A stretch of 22,934 bases of DNA. Origin: a virus. The translations under genes and the position numbers were made by a program. Below, one piece after another: positions 1 to 6,617 of this stretch. The stretch's first letter is position 1. Each line of letters begins with the position of its first letter. The stretch covers positions 1 through 22,934 of the IMG/VR virus record IMGVR_UViG_3300049846_002201. One strand, given 5' to 3'. Under the pieces are notes generated by a model. The model saw only the letters and a list, made by a program, of their open reading frames with translations, did no database searches and had not been told where the DNA came from.

Positions 1-347
1 AGTTTGATTTTGTTGAGTGCGGACAATGCTTGCGAACGGTACAACTCACCTTCCGCAACATGATATGTTCTAGTTCTGCTAATTTGATTGAGCGCCTCAA
101 CCGCGATGCGGAGGTGCTCGCGGAGAGAATCATTTTCTTGTTCAGCCTTTACAACTCTTTGGTGCGTCACCCAGTTTTCATCTAATTGTTTTACCAACTC
201 TTCATTTTCTTTCTGAAGCGCGGCGTAGGCATCGTCAACACGACCAGTTGCTTTAATGTTTATTGTTGTGTCTGTAGTTGTAACATTCATACAAGAAGGG
301 CACATCGAGTGATGGCTAGACCAGCCATGCAAATAACAATTATACAT
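1..347 (-). CDS. Partial small phage protein with N-terminal zinc-knuckle-like Cys/His cluster and coiled coil
   Basis: The reading frame is open to the left edge, so the C-terminus is missing. I chose the ATG at 347 because it overlaps the stop of the upstream gene (ATGTATAA), as elsewhere in this gene cluster. A shorter start exists at 290, but no start has a good Shine-Dalgarno site. From 347 the protein begins MYNCYLHGWSSHHSMCPSC, a C-x2-H-x8-C-x2-C arrangement (Cys4, His7, Cys16, Cys19) that looks like a small zinc-binding knuckle. It is followed by a Glu/Lys/Gln-rich segment (AYAALQKENEELVKQLDEN) that should form a coiled coil. Function is unknown. It is the last visible gene of a minus-strand accessory cluster. 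Confidence 0.6.
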   Translation of the reverse strand, partial: MYNCYLHGWSSHHSMCPSCMNVTTTDTTINIKATGRVDDAYAALQKENEELVKQLDENWVTHQRVVKAEQENDSLREHLRIAVEALNQISRTRTYHVAEGELYRSQALSALNKIK

Positions 348-660
348 CTTTCACCAACTTTTCCACAAGCCCCTGCACTTCGGCTTGCGTTTCGTCAGCT
401 AATTCCGCATTTCGCCCAAAGGCTGTGTATGCCCCATCCATAAATTCTTGTGAATCACTAGCAATAGTTTTATTCTTGTCATTTGAAATTTGTGTCAACG
501 CCTCACTCTGCTTTTCGATGATTTGCAGGAGTAGGTCTATCTCGGCGGCGCGGGAGTCAAAACCATCAACAAATGCTCCGATTGCGTCTTCATCGCCGCA
601 TGGGTTAATATTATCTCTTCTCTCACTCGCCCTTTTCTGCCAGTCGCGGAGGTTAGTCAT
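340..660 (-). CDS. Hypothetical small phage protein
   Basis: 106-aa soluble, acidic, mostly helical protein. I do not recognise the family. Its start codon overlaps the stop of the gene upstream (ATGA at 657-660), and its own stop overlaps the start of the gene downstream at 347, so translation is probably coupled. The central part (AAEIDLLLQIIEKQSEALTQ) could be a coiled coil. No signal peptide, membrane segment or catalytic motif is visible. It belongs to the early or accessory block; short genes of this type vary widely between related phages. Confidence 0.6.
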   Translation of the reverse strand: MTNLRDWQKRASERRDNINPCGDEDAIGAFVDGFDSRAAEIDLLLQIIEKQSEALTQISNDKNKTIASDSQEFMDGAYTAFGRNAELADETQAEVQGLVEKLVKDV

Positions 661-953
661 AATTCACCGTGCTTGGATTTGATTTGGGAGATAATTAGTC
701 TTAAATCATTTTCTGCCTCGACAACATATCCTCTGTGCAATCCATTTATTGCCTCCCTCATTTGACCTACTGCGAGTGAAATACACTCCCGCAACTGCGC
801 ATTCTCTGCGAGAAGTTTGTCGTAGGCTGAGTATTTGATGACGTGTAGATATTCTGAACCTTCAGCGTAACCAGTTTGAATATCATGACTAGCATTTCCG
901 TTCGGGTAATATATTGTATTTATCCAAAACTCCCTCGGCCTATCCTCGCTCAT
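657..953 (-). CDS. Hypothetical small phage accessory protein
   Basis: 98-aa protein beginning MSEDRPREFWI, with the segment HVIKYSAYDKLLAENAQLRE in the middle. Small phage proteins that begin with a 'REFWI' motif and continue with 'H-V-I-E/K-Y-S-A-Y-x-x-L-x-x-E-N-x-x-L' are common in early regions of phages of Gram-negative bacteria; their function is not known. The start has an AAGGA site eight bases upstream. The gene overlaps the next one by ATGA. The non-coding interval just upstream (954-1133) holds a structured element and could contain its promoter, although I see no clear -35/-10 pair. Confidence 0.65.
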   Translation of the reverse strand: MSEDRPREFWINTIYYPNGNASHDIQTGYAEGSEYLHVIKYSAYDKLLAENAQLRECISLAVGQMREAINGLHRGYVVEAENDLRLIISQIKSKHGEL

Positions 954-1043
954 GTCTCATATCCTTACCCAACAAAATTAAAGTATTAAAAAAAATTATC
1001 CGATAACCATTACAATCAGTGACGCTGGTTGAAATTCAAAAGT

Positions 1044-1109
1044 CCGAGCCCATCGTTAGACTTTCACCAAGGTCAACGTGTCATATCCTACAACGTGCGG
1101 TGGGCTCGG
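1044..1109. other. Stem-closed structured element in a 180-bp gap
   Basis: A perfect 9-bp inverted repeat (CCGAGCCCA at 1044-1052, TGGGCTCGG at 1101-1109) encloses 48 bases. Inside is a second hairpin, 1054-1078: CGTT, a bulged A, GACTTT, loop CACC, AAGGTC, AACG. It forms ten pairs on the plus strand, one of them G-U; on the minus strand that pair would be A-C. A 7-bp direct repeat CAACGTG (1074-1080 and 1091-1097) offers an alternative partner for the CGTT arm. It may be a small RNA, an untranslated-region structure or a bidirectional stop; no long U-run follows on either strand. Confidence 0.45.
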
Positions 1110-1133
1110 GCCTCCTTAAGTAGCACCTCGATA

Positions 1134-1580
1134 TTACTTGCTCAACGTCTTAATGTCTTTTTTTAACTTTTGAATTAATTTCTTATCTGGCTTGATTGCC
1201 TGATGCTTTATCTCAGGTTTTTGATAAACCTCAATAGGAATAGGACCCACAATCTGTGTCTTTAACTTTATCTCTCGCGGGTAAGACCGATCTCTTAAAT
1301 CAATCTGAGACTTTCTAAGCTTCGCCATGTGTTCCTGCGCTTCTTCATTATCCTTAGAAAGTTCTGAGACTTTCTCCTCTACTTTTCCCATTCTATCAAC
1401 TGCATTTAAAACTTGCTGATCCGTTAGCTCAAGGCTCTTTTCAATATCTTTAATCTCTCCCTCTAAAAAACCCACCTGCTTTATAAGTTTAGCATAGTCG
1501 GTGTCCTCGGCTTTCGTATGCTTATAAATCCCATAGCCTACAAATATAACCGCGCAAATAAAAAAAACTGTAACATCCAT
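1134..1580 (-). CDS. Membrane-anchored coiled-coil protein
   Basis: 148 aa from the ATG at 1580, which has a perfect AGGAGG seven bases upstream; an in-frame ATG at 1601 would add seven residues (MKRGGLG) and has only a GAGAGG site. The N-terminus is a single hydrophobic span (MDVTVFFICAVIFVGYGIY) followed by Lys/His, then about 70 residues of heptad-like Glu/Lys/Leu sequence, a short proline-containing stretch and a basic tail. This is the topology of a type II membrane protein with an extended coiled coil. An inner-membrane spanin has a similar build, but there is no partner lipoprotein and the gene sits away from the endolysin, so I do not assign that role. Confidence 0.6.
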   Translation of the reverse strand: MDVTVFFICAVIFVGYGIYKHTKAEDTDYAKLIKQVGFLEGEIKDIEKSLELTDQQVLNAVDRMGKVEEKVSELSKDNEEAQEHMAKLRKSQIDLRDRSYPREIKLKTQIVGPIPIEVYQKPEIKHQAIKPDKKLIQKLKKDIKTLSK

Positions 1581-1613
1581 TCCTAACCCTCCTCGCTTCA
1601 TGTTAACCTCTCG

Positions 1614-1847
1614 TCAATGTAAATTTTCTTTCTTACTTATATCTCGATGCAACCAAACACTTAATCTAACTGTACCTTCTTTTTCTGCTCTTAATTCTTC
1701 GTTCCAAATGGGACTACAAATACAATCTTTCTGCGGCTCATGCAGTACAACATCTTCGCGTGGAATGACGTGAACATCCCCATCAATCTCTACTGCGTAG
1801 TACTCGTCCAACTGCACTATCCTAAAAATATTTATTTGACTGCTCAT
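1614..1847 (-). CDS. Hypothetical small phage protein with Cys pair
   Basis: 77 aa from the ATG at 1847 (MSSQINIF). A TTG three codons upstream (1856) is closer to a GGTAGGG sequence and is an alternative start. Visible features are a strand-rich N-terminal half (YYAVEIDGDVHVIPREDV) and the motif HEPQKDCICSPIW. This pattern, 'H-x-P/L-x-x-x-C-x-C-x-P', recurs in small phage proteins of unknown function. It is the first gene of the leftmost minus-strand group and starts only about 55 bp from the divergently transcribed primase gene, so the short gap 1848-1902 must hold control elements for both. Confidence 0.6.
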   Translation of the reverse strand: MSSQINIFRIVQLDEYYAVEIDGDVHVIPREDVVLHEPQKDCICSPIWNEELRAEKEGTVRLSVWLHRDISKKENLH

Positions 1848-1902
1848 TTTCTGCAAATATACCCTACCTTCAAGTCAGCAACTAAAACAAAGGAAATTTT
1901 TC

Positions 1903-4233
1903 ATGATCGAAATTAGACGCATACGAGAATATGTTATTCAAGGCAAGACAAGAAAAGCTGACAAACCTTTTGAACCTGCACTTTTTGTTGATAGCCTTAA
2001 TAATCTCTTCGACAAAAATCTACCTGAAATTATTGAAAAGATTCCAGAAAACGAAAGGTACAATTGCTACTACACTCTTGGCCATGCTCCTGATATTTCT
2101 GATACTAAATCTAGAAAGTGGAGCCATCAGGATGTAATTCCATTTGATATTGACAATTGCGAATATATAGATGAAAAACCAAACGCAGCATATTTAGACG
2201 CAATTGCAGAAGCGCTAAATGTAGACATAAAAAAATGTGTCGTTATCGCAACTGGAAATGGTCTCCAGGTTTTAGTAAAACCTAAGTTCATAATTAACGA
2301 CTCTAAATTTTTTGAACTGAACCAAAAACATTATAGTGCGCTATGCCTCCGAGTTGCTGACTGCCTCAAGGCTAGATCACTAAAGGGAGAGCCGGATGCC
2401 AGTGCGTTTCAACCTAACCGCCTCTTTCGGCTCCCCCTTACTCTTAACGTAAAACCCAAAAAACCAAAGCGCACCGCTACAATCATATCTGGAAACCTAG
2501 AGCCTATAGAGTTTGATCTTGCCAAAGCATCGGGGCTTCCAGTGGTAACTGACTCTGATTGTATTTCTGAAAAGGAACTTTCTTACTTCAAGATCGACAC
2601 CGCTGCCGTTGAATCGGGCTGCGACTTTTTGAAATATGCAAAGGACAACCAAAAAACTATCTCTGAACCGCAGTGGTATGCTTTACTTAGTATTGTGGGA
2701 CGTTTATCGAATGGTTCAGAGAAAGCACATCTCTACTCTAAGGGACACCCCAATTATACGGCACATGATACGGACCTTAAGTTAAAACAATCTTTAGAAT
2801 CTAGCGGGCCTAGGACCTGTGAGAATATTAATACTTTATGGGGTAAGTGTAAGGAATGCCCTAACTATAAGCGCGTAACGTCTCCTGTGTCAATAAAAAG
2901 CGAAAATTTTATTGCAACAGAAGATACAGGCTTCCACGCCTTAAATCCAAAGACAGGTAAAGTTGTGCCGCAGTACAGCGATCTACAAAAGTACTATGCA
3001 AGGTCTAATCCTTATGTTAATTTTTATAGATCCCACTACATTTATACCGGTAAATACTTCGTTGAAAAGCATGATGAAACCATTCCTGCGTTTGCACAGG
3101 ATAACTTTCGCCCGTCCTGCGACAACAATAAGGCCAGTGAGTTTTCAGGTTTAATCAAGCGCACCAACATTGTCGACCACGACTTTTTTTCAATTTCCAC
3201 TCGCCGAAAAATTAACCTCCTAAATGGCGTGCTAAATATTGAAACCATGCTACTAGAACCGCATAGCCCCCACATGGGTTTTAAATACTGCCTCCCATTT
3301 AACTACGACCCAATCGCCGATGCGCCATTGTTTAAGAAATTATTAAATGATGTCACCTGCAATGACGAAAACCTCCAAAAAATACTCCTCGAATTCATGG
3401 GCTTTGCCATTAGCGGAGATGACACCCCAGCCGATAAATTCCTCCTGCTCTCAGGCGAAGGTGCCAATGGAAAATCAACCTTCCTAAAAATACTCCGCGC
3501 CCTCGGTGGCGATGGTGTACGAAATATGACCGAAGCTAACATCATGAACCAATTCGACTCAGTAGCACTCGATGGCGCAAATTTCGTGATCCTAGAAGAA
3601 GTACCCAGCCATATCGATGCGGTGCTGTGGGAACGCCTCAAAGGACTAGTCACAGGCGGCACAGTACGAGCCTCCAAAAAAGGTAAAGACGCCTATGAGT
3701 TCGACTGCCGAGCTAAATTCATAGTTAGCGCCAATGCCCTACCAAAAGGCGCTACCCCCTCCCATGGCCTCTATAGACGCTTCCTGATCGTCCCATTTAA
3801 CGCTACCTTCGACCCGTCCCTGCCAGGCTTCGATCGCAATATAGCCTCTAAAATCATCGCAAATGAGCTGCCAGGGGTTCTAAACCTGGCCCTCGATGCC
3901 TACACAAACCTAAAAGCCAATGACTTCAACTACACCCACTCAGAAAAAGTCGACCAAGCTCTACGTGACTACATCATCGAATCAGATAACGTAGCCACTT
4001 GGGCCGAAGAATCGGTGGACTACTCACCAACAGCTAAGACTACAACAAAAGAATTCTATACCTCCTATGTGTCCTTCACAGAAGCAAATGGCGAACGACC
4101 AGTGTCGGCAAAAGCTCTCACCCAACGCCTAAGAGCTTGGTGCAAAAGAAAAGGAATTGACGCGGAGTATAGTCGAGACAAAAACTCACGCATATTTTTA
4201 GGCGTTTTGCTTAAAAAACAGGCAGATTTCTAA
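1903..4233 (+). CDS. Bifunctional primase-helicase: AEP-like primase plus D5/SF3 superfamily helicase
   Basis: 776 aa. The N-terminal part resembles archaeo-eukaryotic-type (AEP) primase-polymerases: a DxD metal pair in IPFDIDNCE (Asp82, Asp84), the second motif as GNGLQV (118-123) and a third region QPNRLFRLPLTLNVK (170-184). A Cys set (C306, C316, C319, perhaps C240) may bind zinc. The C-terminal half is a D5-type SF3 helicase: Walker A GEGANGKST (518-526), Walker B VILEE (562-566), motif C IVSAN (607-611), arginine finger RR (625-626), then a winged-helix tail (about 712-770). Such proteins prime and unwind at phage or plasmid origins. The start has AAGGAAA upstream. The gene stands alone on the plus strand between two minus-strand groups. 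Oddity: Gln replaces the usual His in motif II. Confidence 0.9.
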   Translation: MIEIRRIREYVIQGKTRKADKPFEPALFVDSLNNLFDKNLPEIIEKIPENERYNCYYTLGHAPDISDTKSRKWSHQDVIPFDIDNCEYIDEKPNAAYLDAIAEALNVDIKKCVVIATGNGLQVLVKPKFIINDSKFFELNQKHYSALCLRVADCLKARSLKGEPDASAFQPNRLFRLPLTLNVKPKKPKRTATIISGNLEPIEFDLAKASGLPVVTDSDCISEKELSYFKIDTAAVESGCDFLKYAKDNQKTISEPQWYALLSIVGRLSNGSEKAHLYSKGHPNYTAHDTDLKLKQSLESSGPRTCENINTLWGKCKECPNYKRVTSPVSIKSENFIATEDTGFHALNPKTGKVVPQYSDLQKYYARSNPYVNFYRSHYIYTGKYFVEKHDETIPAFAQDNFRPSCDNNKASEFSGLIKRTNIVDHDFFSISTRRKINLLNGVLNIETMLLEPHSPHMGFKYCLPFNYDPIADAPLFKKLLNDVTCNDENLQKILLEFMGFAISGDDTPADKFLLLSGEGANGKSTFLKILRALGGDGVRNMTEANIMNQFDSVALDGANFVILEEVPSHIDAVLWERLKGLVTGGTVRASKKGKDAYEFDCRAKFIVSANALPKGATPSHGLYRRFLIVPFNATFDPSLPGFDRNIASKIIANELPGVLNLALDAYTNLKANDFNYTHSEKVDQALRDYIIESDNVATWAEESVDYSPTAKTTTKEFYTSYVSFTEANGERPVSAKALTQRLRAWCKRKGIDAEYSRDKNSRIFLGVLLKKQADF

Positions 4234-4591
4234 AGGTGACACATCTTTAGAGGTGACTGATCTGTCATCGGTTTTTTAAAAGGTGAAAAAATTGTGCGAG
4301 GTGGCATTTGCTGCGGTGTGATGCGAATTTCGCTGTGACGCGGGTTGTATATGTCCCTCAATCGGTCATCTGTCACCGATCGGTCACCGTATAACTATCT
4401 GAAAATATTGATCTAGTGACAGATATGACAGATATGACATATATATTATATTATAGTATATGTATATTATATTGCGTATGTAGGTGTGTACACGTGCAAT
4501 CACCACAATATCTATTATACTATAGCGCGAGTTAAAAACAATGTGTCACATGTCACATCAGTCACCCGCCTAAAAAATAGGCAAAATTTCG
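4234..4591. other. AT-rich repeat-bearing gap, candidate replication origin
   Basis: This 358-bp gap after the primase-helicase contains no convincing gene. It is full of GTGAC/TGTCA-type words: GGTGAC at 4235 and 4252, TGTCA at 4263, an ATCGGT/ACCGAT inverted repeat at 4361-4380 and CGGTCACCG directly after it. Three tandem 9-mers lie at 4417-4443 (TGACAGATA, TGACAGATA, TGACATATA), then an almost pure A/T run to about 4471. ATGTGTCACAT and TGTCACA repeats lie near 4541-4557, and GTCACC at 4561. Short iterated sites beside an easily melted A/T tract, next to the replicative primase-helicase, fit an origin. Control of the flanking genes is the alternative. Confidence 0.45.
4417..4443 (+). repeat. 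Three tandem 9-bp repeats (TGACAGATA)
   Basis: TGACAGATA at 4417-4425 and 4426-4434, then TGACATATA at 4435-4443 (one mismatch), leading into an A/T-only stretch. They share the TGACA word with scattered sites across 4235-4566. Iterons of an origin or binding sites of a repressor are the likely uses. Confidence 0.8.
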
Positions 4592-4828
4592 TTAAAAATG
4601 ACGCAGCGCTTTTTTGGCGTATTTTTTGGCTATAATTTCGCGCATTTTTTTGATCGAAATTTTGGTGAAAAATTGGTTGCCGACCTTGTATAAATTTGGC
4701 GAAAGGATGCGCTGCATTTCTTTTGTGCTACAATAGTTCATCAGGCCTTGGCTTGCGACTACGTGGTACCATAGCAACTCTATGGAGGGAATTGCTAGGT
4801 TCCACTGGTCGACCTTAGGCACACTCAT
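4592..4828 (-). CDS. Hypothetical small phage protein
   Basis: 78 aa with a strongly basic C-terminal half (KKMREIIAKKYAKKALRH). The middle, GLMNYCSTKEMQRILSPNLYKVGNQFF, may be a helix-turn-helix-like or loader-type fold, but I do not recognise a family. The start overlaps the stop of the upstream gene by ATGA (4825-4828). It is the last gene of a five-gene overlapping minus-strand operon. A short inverted repeat, GCCTA/TAGGC at 4568-4582, lies just past its stop, but no U-run follows, so it is at best a weak terminator. Confidence 0.6.
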   Translation of the reverse strand: MSVPKVDQWNLAIPSIELLWYHVVASQGLMNYCSTKEMQRILSPNLYKVGNQFFTKISIKKMREIIAKKYAKKALRHF

Positions 4829-5136
4829 TTAACGATGCCTAGGGCTTTGTCTAGGACTTTTGAGATACGTGCAATGGCGGCCCTTATAACAACAATATCG
4901 GGCTCCTGCCCTAGCTCAACGTCTATCAAAATGCTTGTAAGATCCCTTTGAGACTTTTGTAAGGCTTCGACCATATCTGGCGCACTGGCAACCAAGGTGG
5001 CGTTAGCTTTGCACTCGCCAATATCAAACCAAGTGTTGTCAAAATCGGCCAACTCATAAAGGCCACCCTTTTCCAGGTCGACAAAAACCATGGTGTCTAA
5101 CTTGGTGAACCATGGTCCAGGTGTATGTTTAGTCAT
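4825..5136 (-). CDS. TPGPW-type hypothetical phage protein
   Basis: 103 aa. It opens with MTKHTPGPWF and carries ANATLVASAPDMVEALQKS (residues about 44-62). The pair 'H-T-P-G-P-W' and 'A-N-A-x-L-V/I-A-x-A-P-x-M-L/V-x-A-L' marks a very widespread family of small phage proteins whose function is unknown. They usually sit in early accessory regions, as here. Start and stop each overlap neighbouring genes by ATGA, so the gene is translated within a coupled operon. No membrane segment or catalytic motif is seen. Confidence 0.8.
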   Translation of the reverse strand: MTKHTPGPWFTKLDTMVFVDLEKGGLYELADFDNTWFDIGECKANATLVASAPDMVEALQKSQRDLTSILIDVELGQEPDIVVIRAAIARISKVLDKALGIVK

Positions 5137-5432
5137 GGCTGCCCCCCAATATATTCTTTTATGGCTTTATACGTAAATTTGATGTTTAGTTTTTTACAGG
5201 TTTTTTTAAATGCAGTGGACTCTTTGTTGTAGGCCCCTTTTTTGATGGCGGCTTCCATTCTAGAATATACTTCATCAAATTTGTCTACTTTCCAAGCATA
5301 CTCTTCTGGTCTTGTTTCTACAGCATGGCGTAGCTGGAATTTGTACTCTGAAAGAAACTTTTCTAAGTTAGTCATGTTTTCCCTTTCTCTATAGGCCTTT
5401 ACTTTTTGCAGTAATATTTCTCTAGGTGTCAT
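5133..5432 (-). CDS. Conserved hypothetical phage protein
   Basis: 99 aa. The region from residue 20 (MTNLEKFLSEY) through PEEYAW and the C-terminal AFKKTCKKLNIKFTYKAIKEYI matches a pattern I recognise in many phage proteins of unknown function ('AFK-x-T-C-K-x-L-x-I-K-x-T-Y-x-A-I-x-x-Y/F-L'). Two starts compete. Met20 has GAAAGGG upstream and is where relatives often begin. The ATG at 5432 has GAGGAAGGG and overlaps the stop of the 50-aa gene upstream (TAATG), which supports translational coupling. I keep 5432. The end overlaps the next gene by ATGA. Confidence 0.75.
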   Translation of the reverse strand: MTPREILLQKVKAYRERENMTNLEKFLSEYKFQLRHAVETRPEEYAWKVDKFDEVYSRMEAAIKKGAYNKESTAFKKTCKKLNIKFTYKAIKEYIGGQP

Positions 5433-5584
5433 TAGTATAACCCTTCCTCAAATTCGATTGCGCTATTAAGCTGCGTTAGTAGTGTTTTCATTTCTAGTCG
5501 TGTTCCAAAGAATACGACTTTTTTTGTTTTCTTGCAGATTATTGACCATCTATTTTTGCGCTTAACTAGTTTGAAACTTAGCAT
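5432..5584 (-). CDS. 50-aa basic hypothetical protein
   Basis: A short reading frame that fills an otherwise empty gap. It begins MLSFKLVKRKNRWSIICKKT and ends NSAIEFEEGLY. Its ATG lies inside the end of the upstream gene (ATGCTAA, 5578-5584), and its TAA shares one base with the ATG of the next gene at 5432. Both junctions match the overlapping style of the whole operon, which is the main evidence that it is real. The N-terminal half is strongly basic; the C-terminal tail is acidic. No family is recognised. Confidence 0.65.
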   Translation of the reverse strand: MLSFKLVKRKNRWSIICKKTKKVVFFGTRLEMKTLLTQLNSAIEFEEGLY

Positions 5585-6174
5585 TTTGTAGCCTTATCTT
5601 CTGAAAGAATTTGGTCAAGTTCTGGTTGCAAGATTGGGTTTAAGTAATATTTTTCCATTACGTCTAGGTAAGGAATAAATTCAGGTTTACCTAAATTGGA
5701 TAACTTATAGTAGCACCGCAAGTATTCGACTCTAGTCATTGCTTTATTCTTTTCATACTCTGCATTTTCTAATCTCTCTAAGTGGCCGGGAGTAAATAAG
5801 CAGCCACGCACTTGCTTTAAATCATTGTCGATAACTAACAGAGAGCAACCATCATTATTGTCACCATGGCTTGGTAGAATTTGTCCATTTTTGCTGATTA
5901 GGTATTGATTTTCATTGTGAACCATTGAGATTGTATCCGAAAGGCTAACGCCATAAGTGGCTTTTACTGCCGTCTCAATTTCTCTACTGTCAGAGCAACA
6001 GTAGTTTGACCATTCATTGCCGTGCTTTAGTTTGTTGGCTTCAAGTAACTTTGCGAGTCTAGTTAAATTTGTTGGTGGGTTTATACCGTTGCACCACTGA
6101 TGATGAAAAGCTCCTAGTGCTTTGTAAGCATTATCCTTTTTACTAACGATATAAATTTGATGGCGCTGGCCCAT
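5578..6174 (-). CDS. MGQRHQ-type conserved hypothetical protein
   Basis: 198 aa. The N-terminus MGQRHQIYIVSKKDNAYKAL followed by FHHQWCNG (residues 23-30) is distinctive. I recall this MGQRHQ...HHQW signature from phage proteins and from a set of uncharacterised fungal proteins, with no proven function. The conserved His, Arg and Gln residues in the first 30 positions suggest a binding or catalytic site. The rest has a strand-rich middle with GDNNDGCSLLVIDND. The start has GAGG five bases upstream (CGAGGAAAAAATG). It is the first gene of the overlapping minus-strand operon; the 90-bp gap upstream carries a palindrome and a hairpin. Confidence 0.75.
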   Translation of the reverse strand: MGQRHQIYIVSKKDNAYKALGAFHHQWCNGINPPTNLTRLAKLLEANKLKHGNEWSNYCCSDSREIETAVKATYGVSLSDTISMVHNENQYLISKNGQILPSHGDNNDGCSLLVIDNDLKQVRGCLFTPGHLERLENAEYEKNKAMTRVEYLRCYYKLSNLGKPEFIPYLDVMEKYYLNPILQPELDQILSEDKATKC

Positions 6175-6211
6175 TTTTTCCTCGATTCTAGTCTGTTTTT
6201 AGACTTTTTGT

Positions 6212-6225
6212 GTGCGTAATTGCAC
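6212..6225. promoter_or_regulatory. Palindrome GTGCGTAATTGCAC
   Basis: This 14-mer has GTGC/GCAC arms. It matches GTGCATAATTGCAC at 6618-6631 except at one base, and shares TAATTGCAC with the inverted copy at 6663-6673. It lies upstream of the 198-aa gene on the minus strand, a position expected for an operator. The regulator is unknown. Confidence 0.5.
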
Positions 6226-6232
6226 AAGTTAA

Positions 6233-6252
6233 CCCACGACTTGAGTCATGGG
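6233..6252 (-). terminator. Hairpin after the shortened DUF932-like gene
   Basis: On the minus strand: CCCATGAC, loop TCAA, GTCGTGGG. This is an 8-bp stem with one G-U pair, which would be a C-A mismatch on the plus strand, so the minus transcript is the likely functional form. It begins 12 bases after the stop of the upstream gene. No clear U-run follows, so it may be a weak terminator or a processing or stability hairpin. Confidence 0.4.
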
Positions 6253-6264
6253 CTAAGTGTGAAA

Positions 6265-6598
6265 TTATCTTTTTTGTGCGGCTATCGCTAAACCATTATT
6301 TATGTTGTGTGCCGCTAACGCTCTATTTTGTTCAAATAAGCGCTCAAAATATTGTGTAGGGACATCACAATAGGTGGCTAGTTTTCTTTGCGCGAAGGGA
6401 TTCATATTTAGAAAAGTGTTTTCATTGCCTTTGCGATAGCCTAACCTACCGTCATTGAGCATAGCCATGTTATTAACTGGCACAACCACGTCAATTTTGT
6501 TGTCGTCAATATACTTTAATTTTTGCAGCATGTTTTCTGCTTTATTGTTGAGCGCTATTGCTGAACGCTATTGCTGAACGCTCTAAGTTAGTTAGCAT
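6265..6598 (-). pseudogene. Frameshifted, truncated DUF932-like gene
   Basis: The only well-placed start is the ATG at 6598, with AGGAG seven bases upstream. From it the frame reads MLTNLERSAIAFSNSAQQ and stops at 6542. The following 88-aa frame (6265-6531) has no good ribosome site. A 13-bp tandem duplication at 6553-6578 explains this: with one copy removed, the start at 6598 joins the second frame with no stop, giving a 106-aa product. The second frame contains MNPFAQRKLATYCDVPTQYF and later ALAAHNIN, a pattern I associate with the N-terminal part of DUF932 phage/plasmid proteins, which are usually around 300 aa. The gene is thus also short at its C-terminus. Reinitiation at 6531 could still give an 88-aa protein. 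Confidence 0.7.
6553..6578 (-). repeat. 13-bp tandem duplication (cgctattgctgaa x2)
   Basis: Two exact copies of cgctattgctgaa at 6553-6565 and 6566-6578, followed by a further cgct. Thirteen is not a multiple of three, so the extra copy shifts the reading frame that begins at 6598. Deleting one copy restores an open frame into the downstream gene. Confidence 0.95.
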
Positions 6599-6617
6599 TT
6601 TTTTACTCCTGTTAGAC

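Noticed and set aside
1044-1109. tRNA gene
   Set aside because: The closing stem is 9 bp and there is no T-arm with TTC-x-A, no anticodon stem of the right size and no CCA-type end.
3303-3677. 124-aa minus-strand reading frame inside the primase-helicase
   Set aside because: Antisense to the Walker A and B region of a well-supported gene; no independent support.
6190-6209. Plus-strand terminator (AGTCT/AGACT then TTTT)
   Set aside because: Only five pairs, AT-rich, and no plus-strand gene upstream that would need it.
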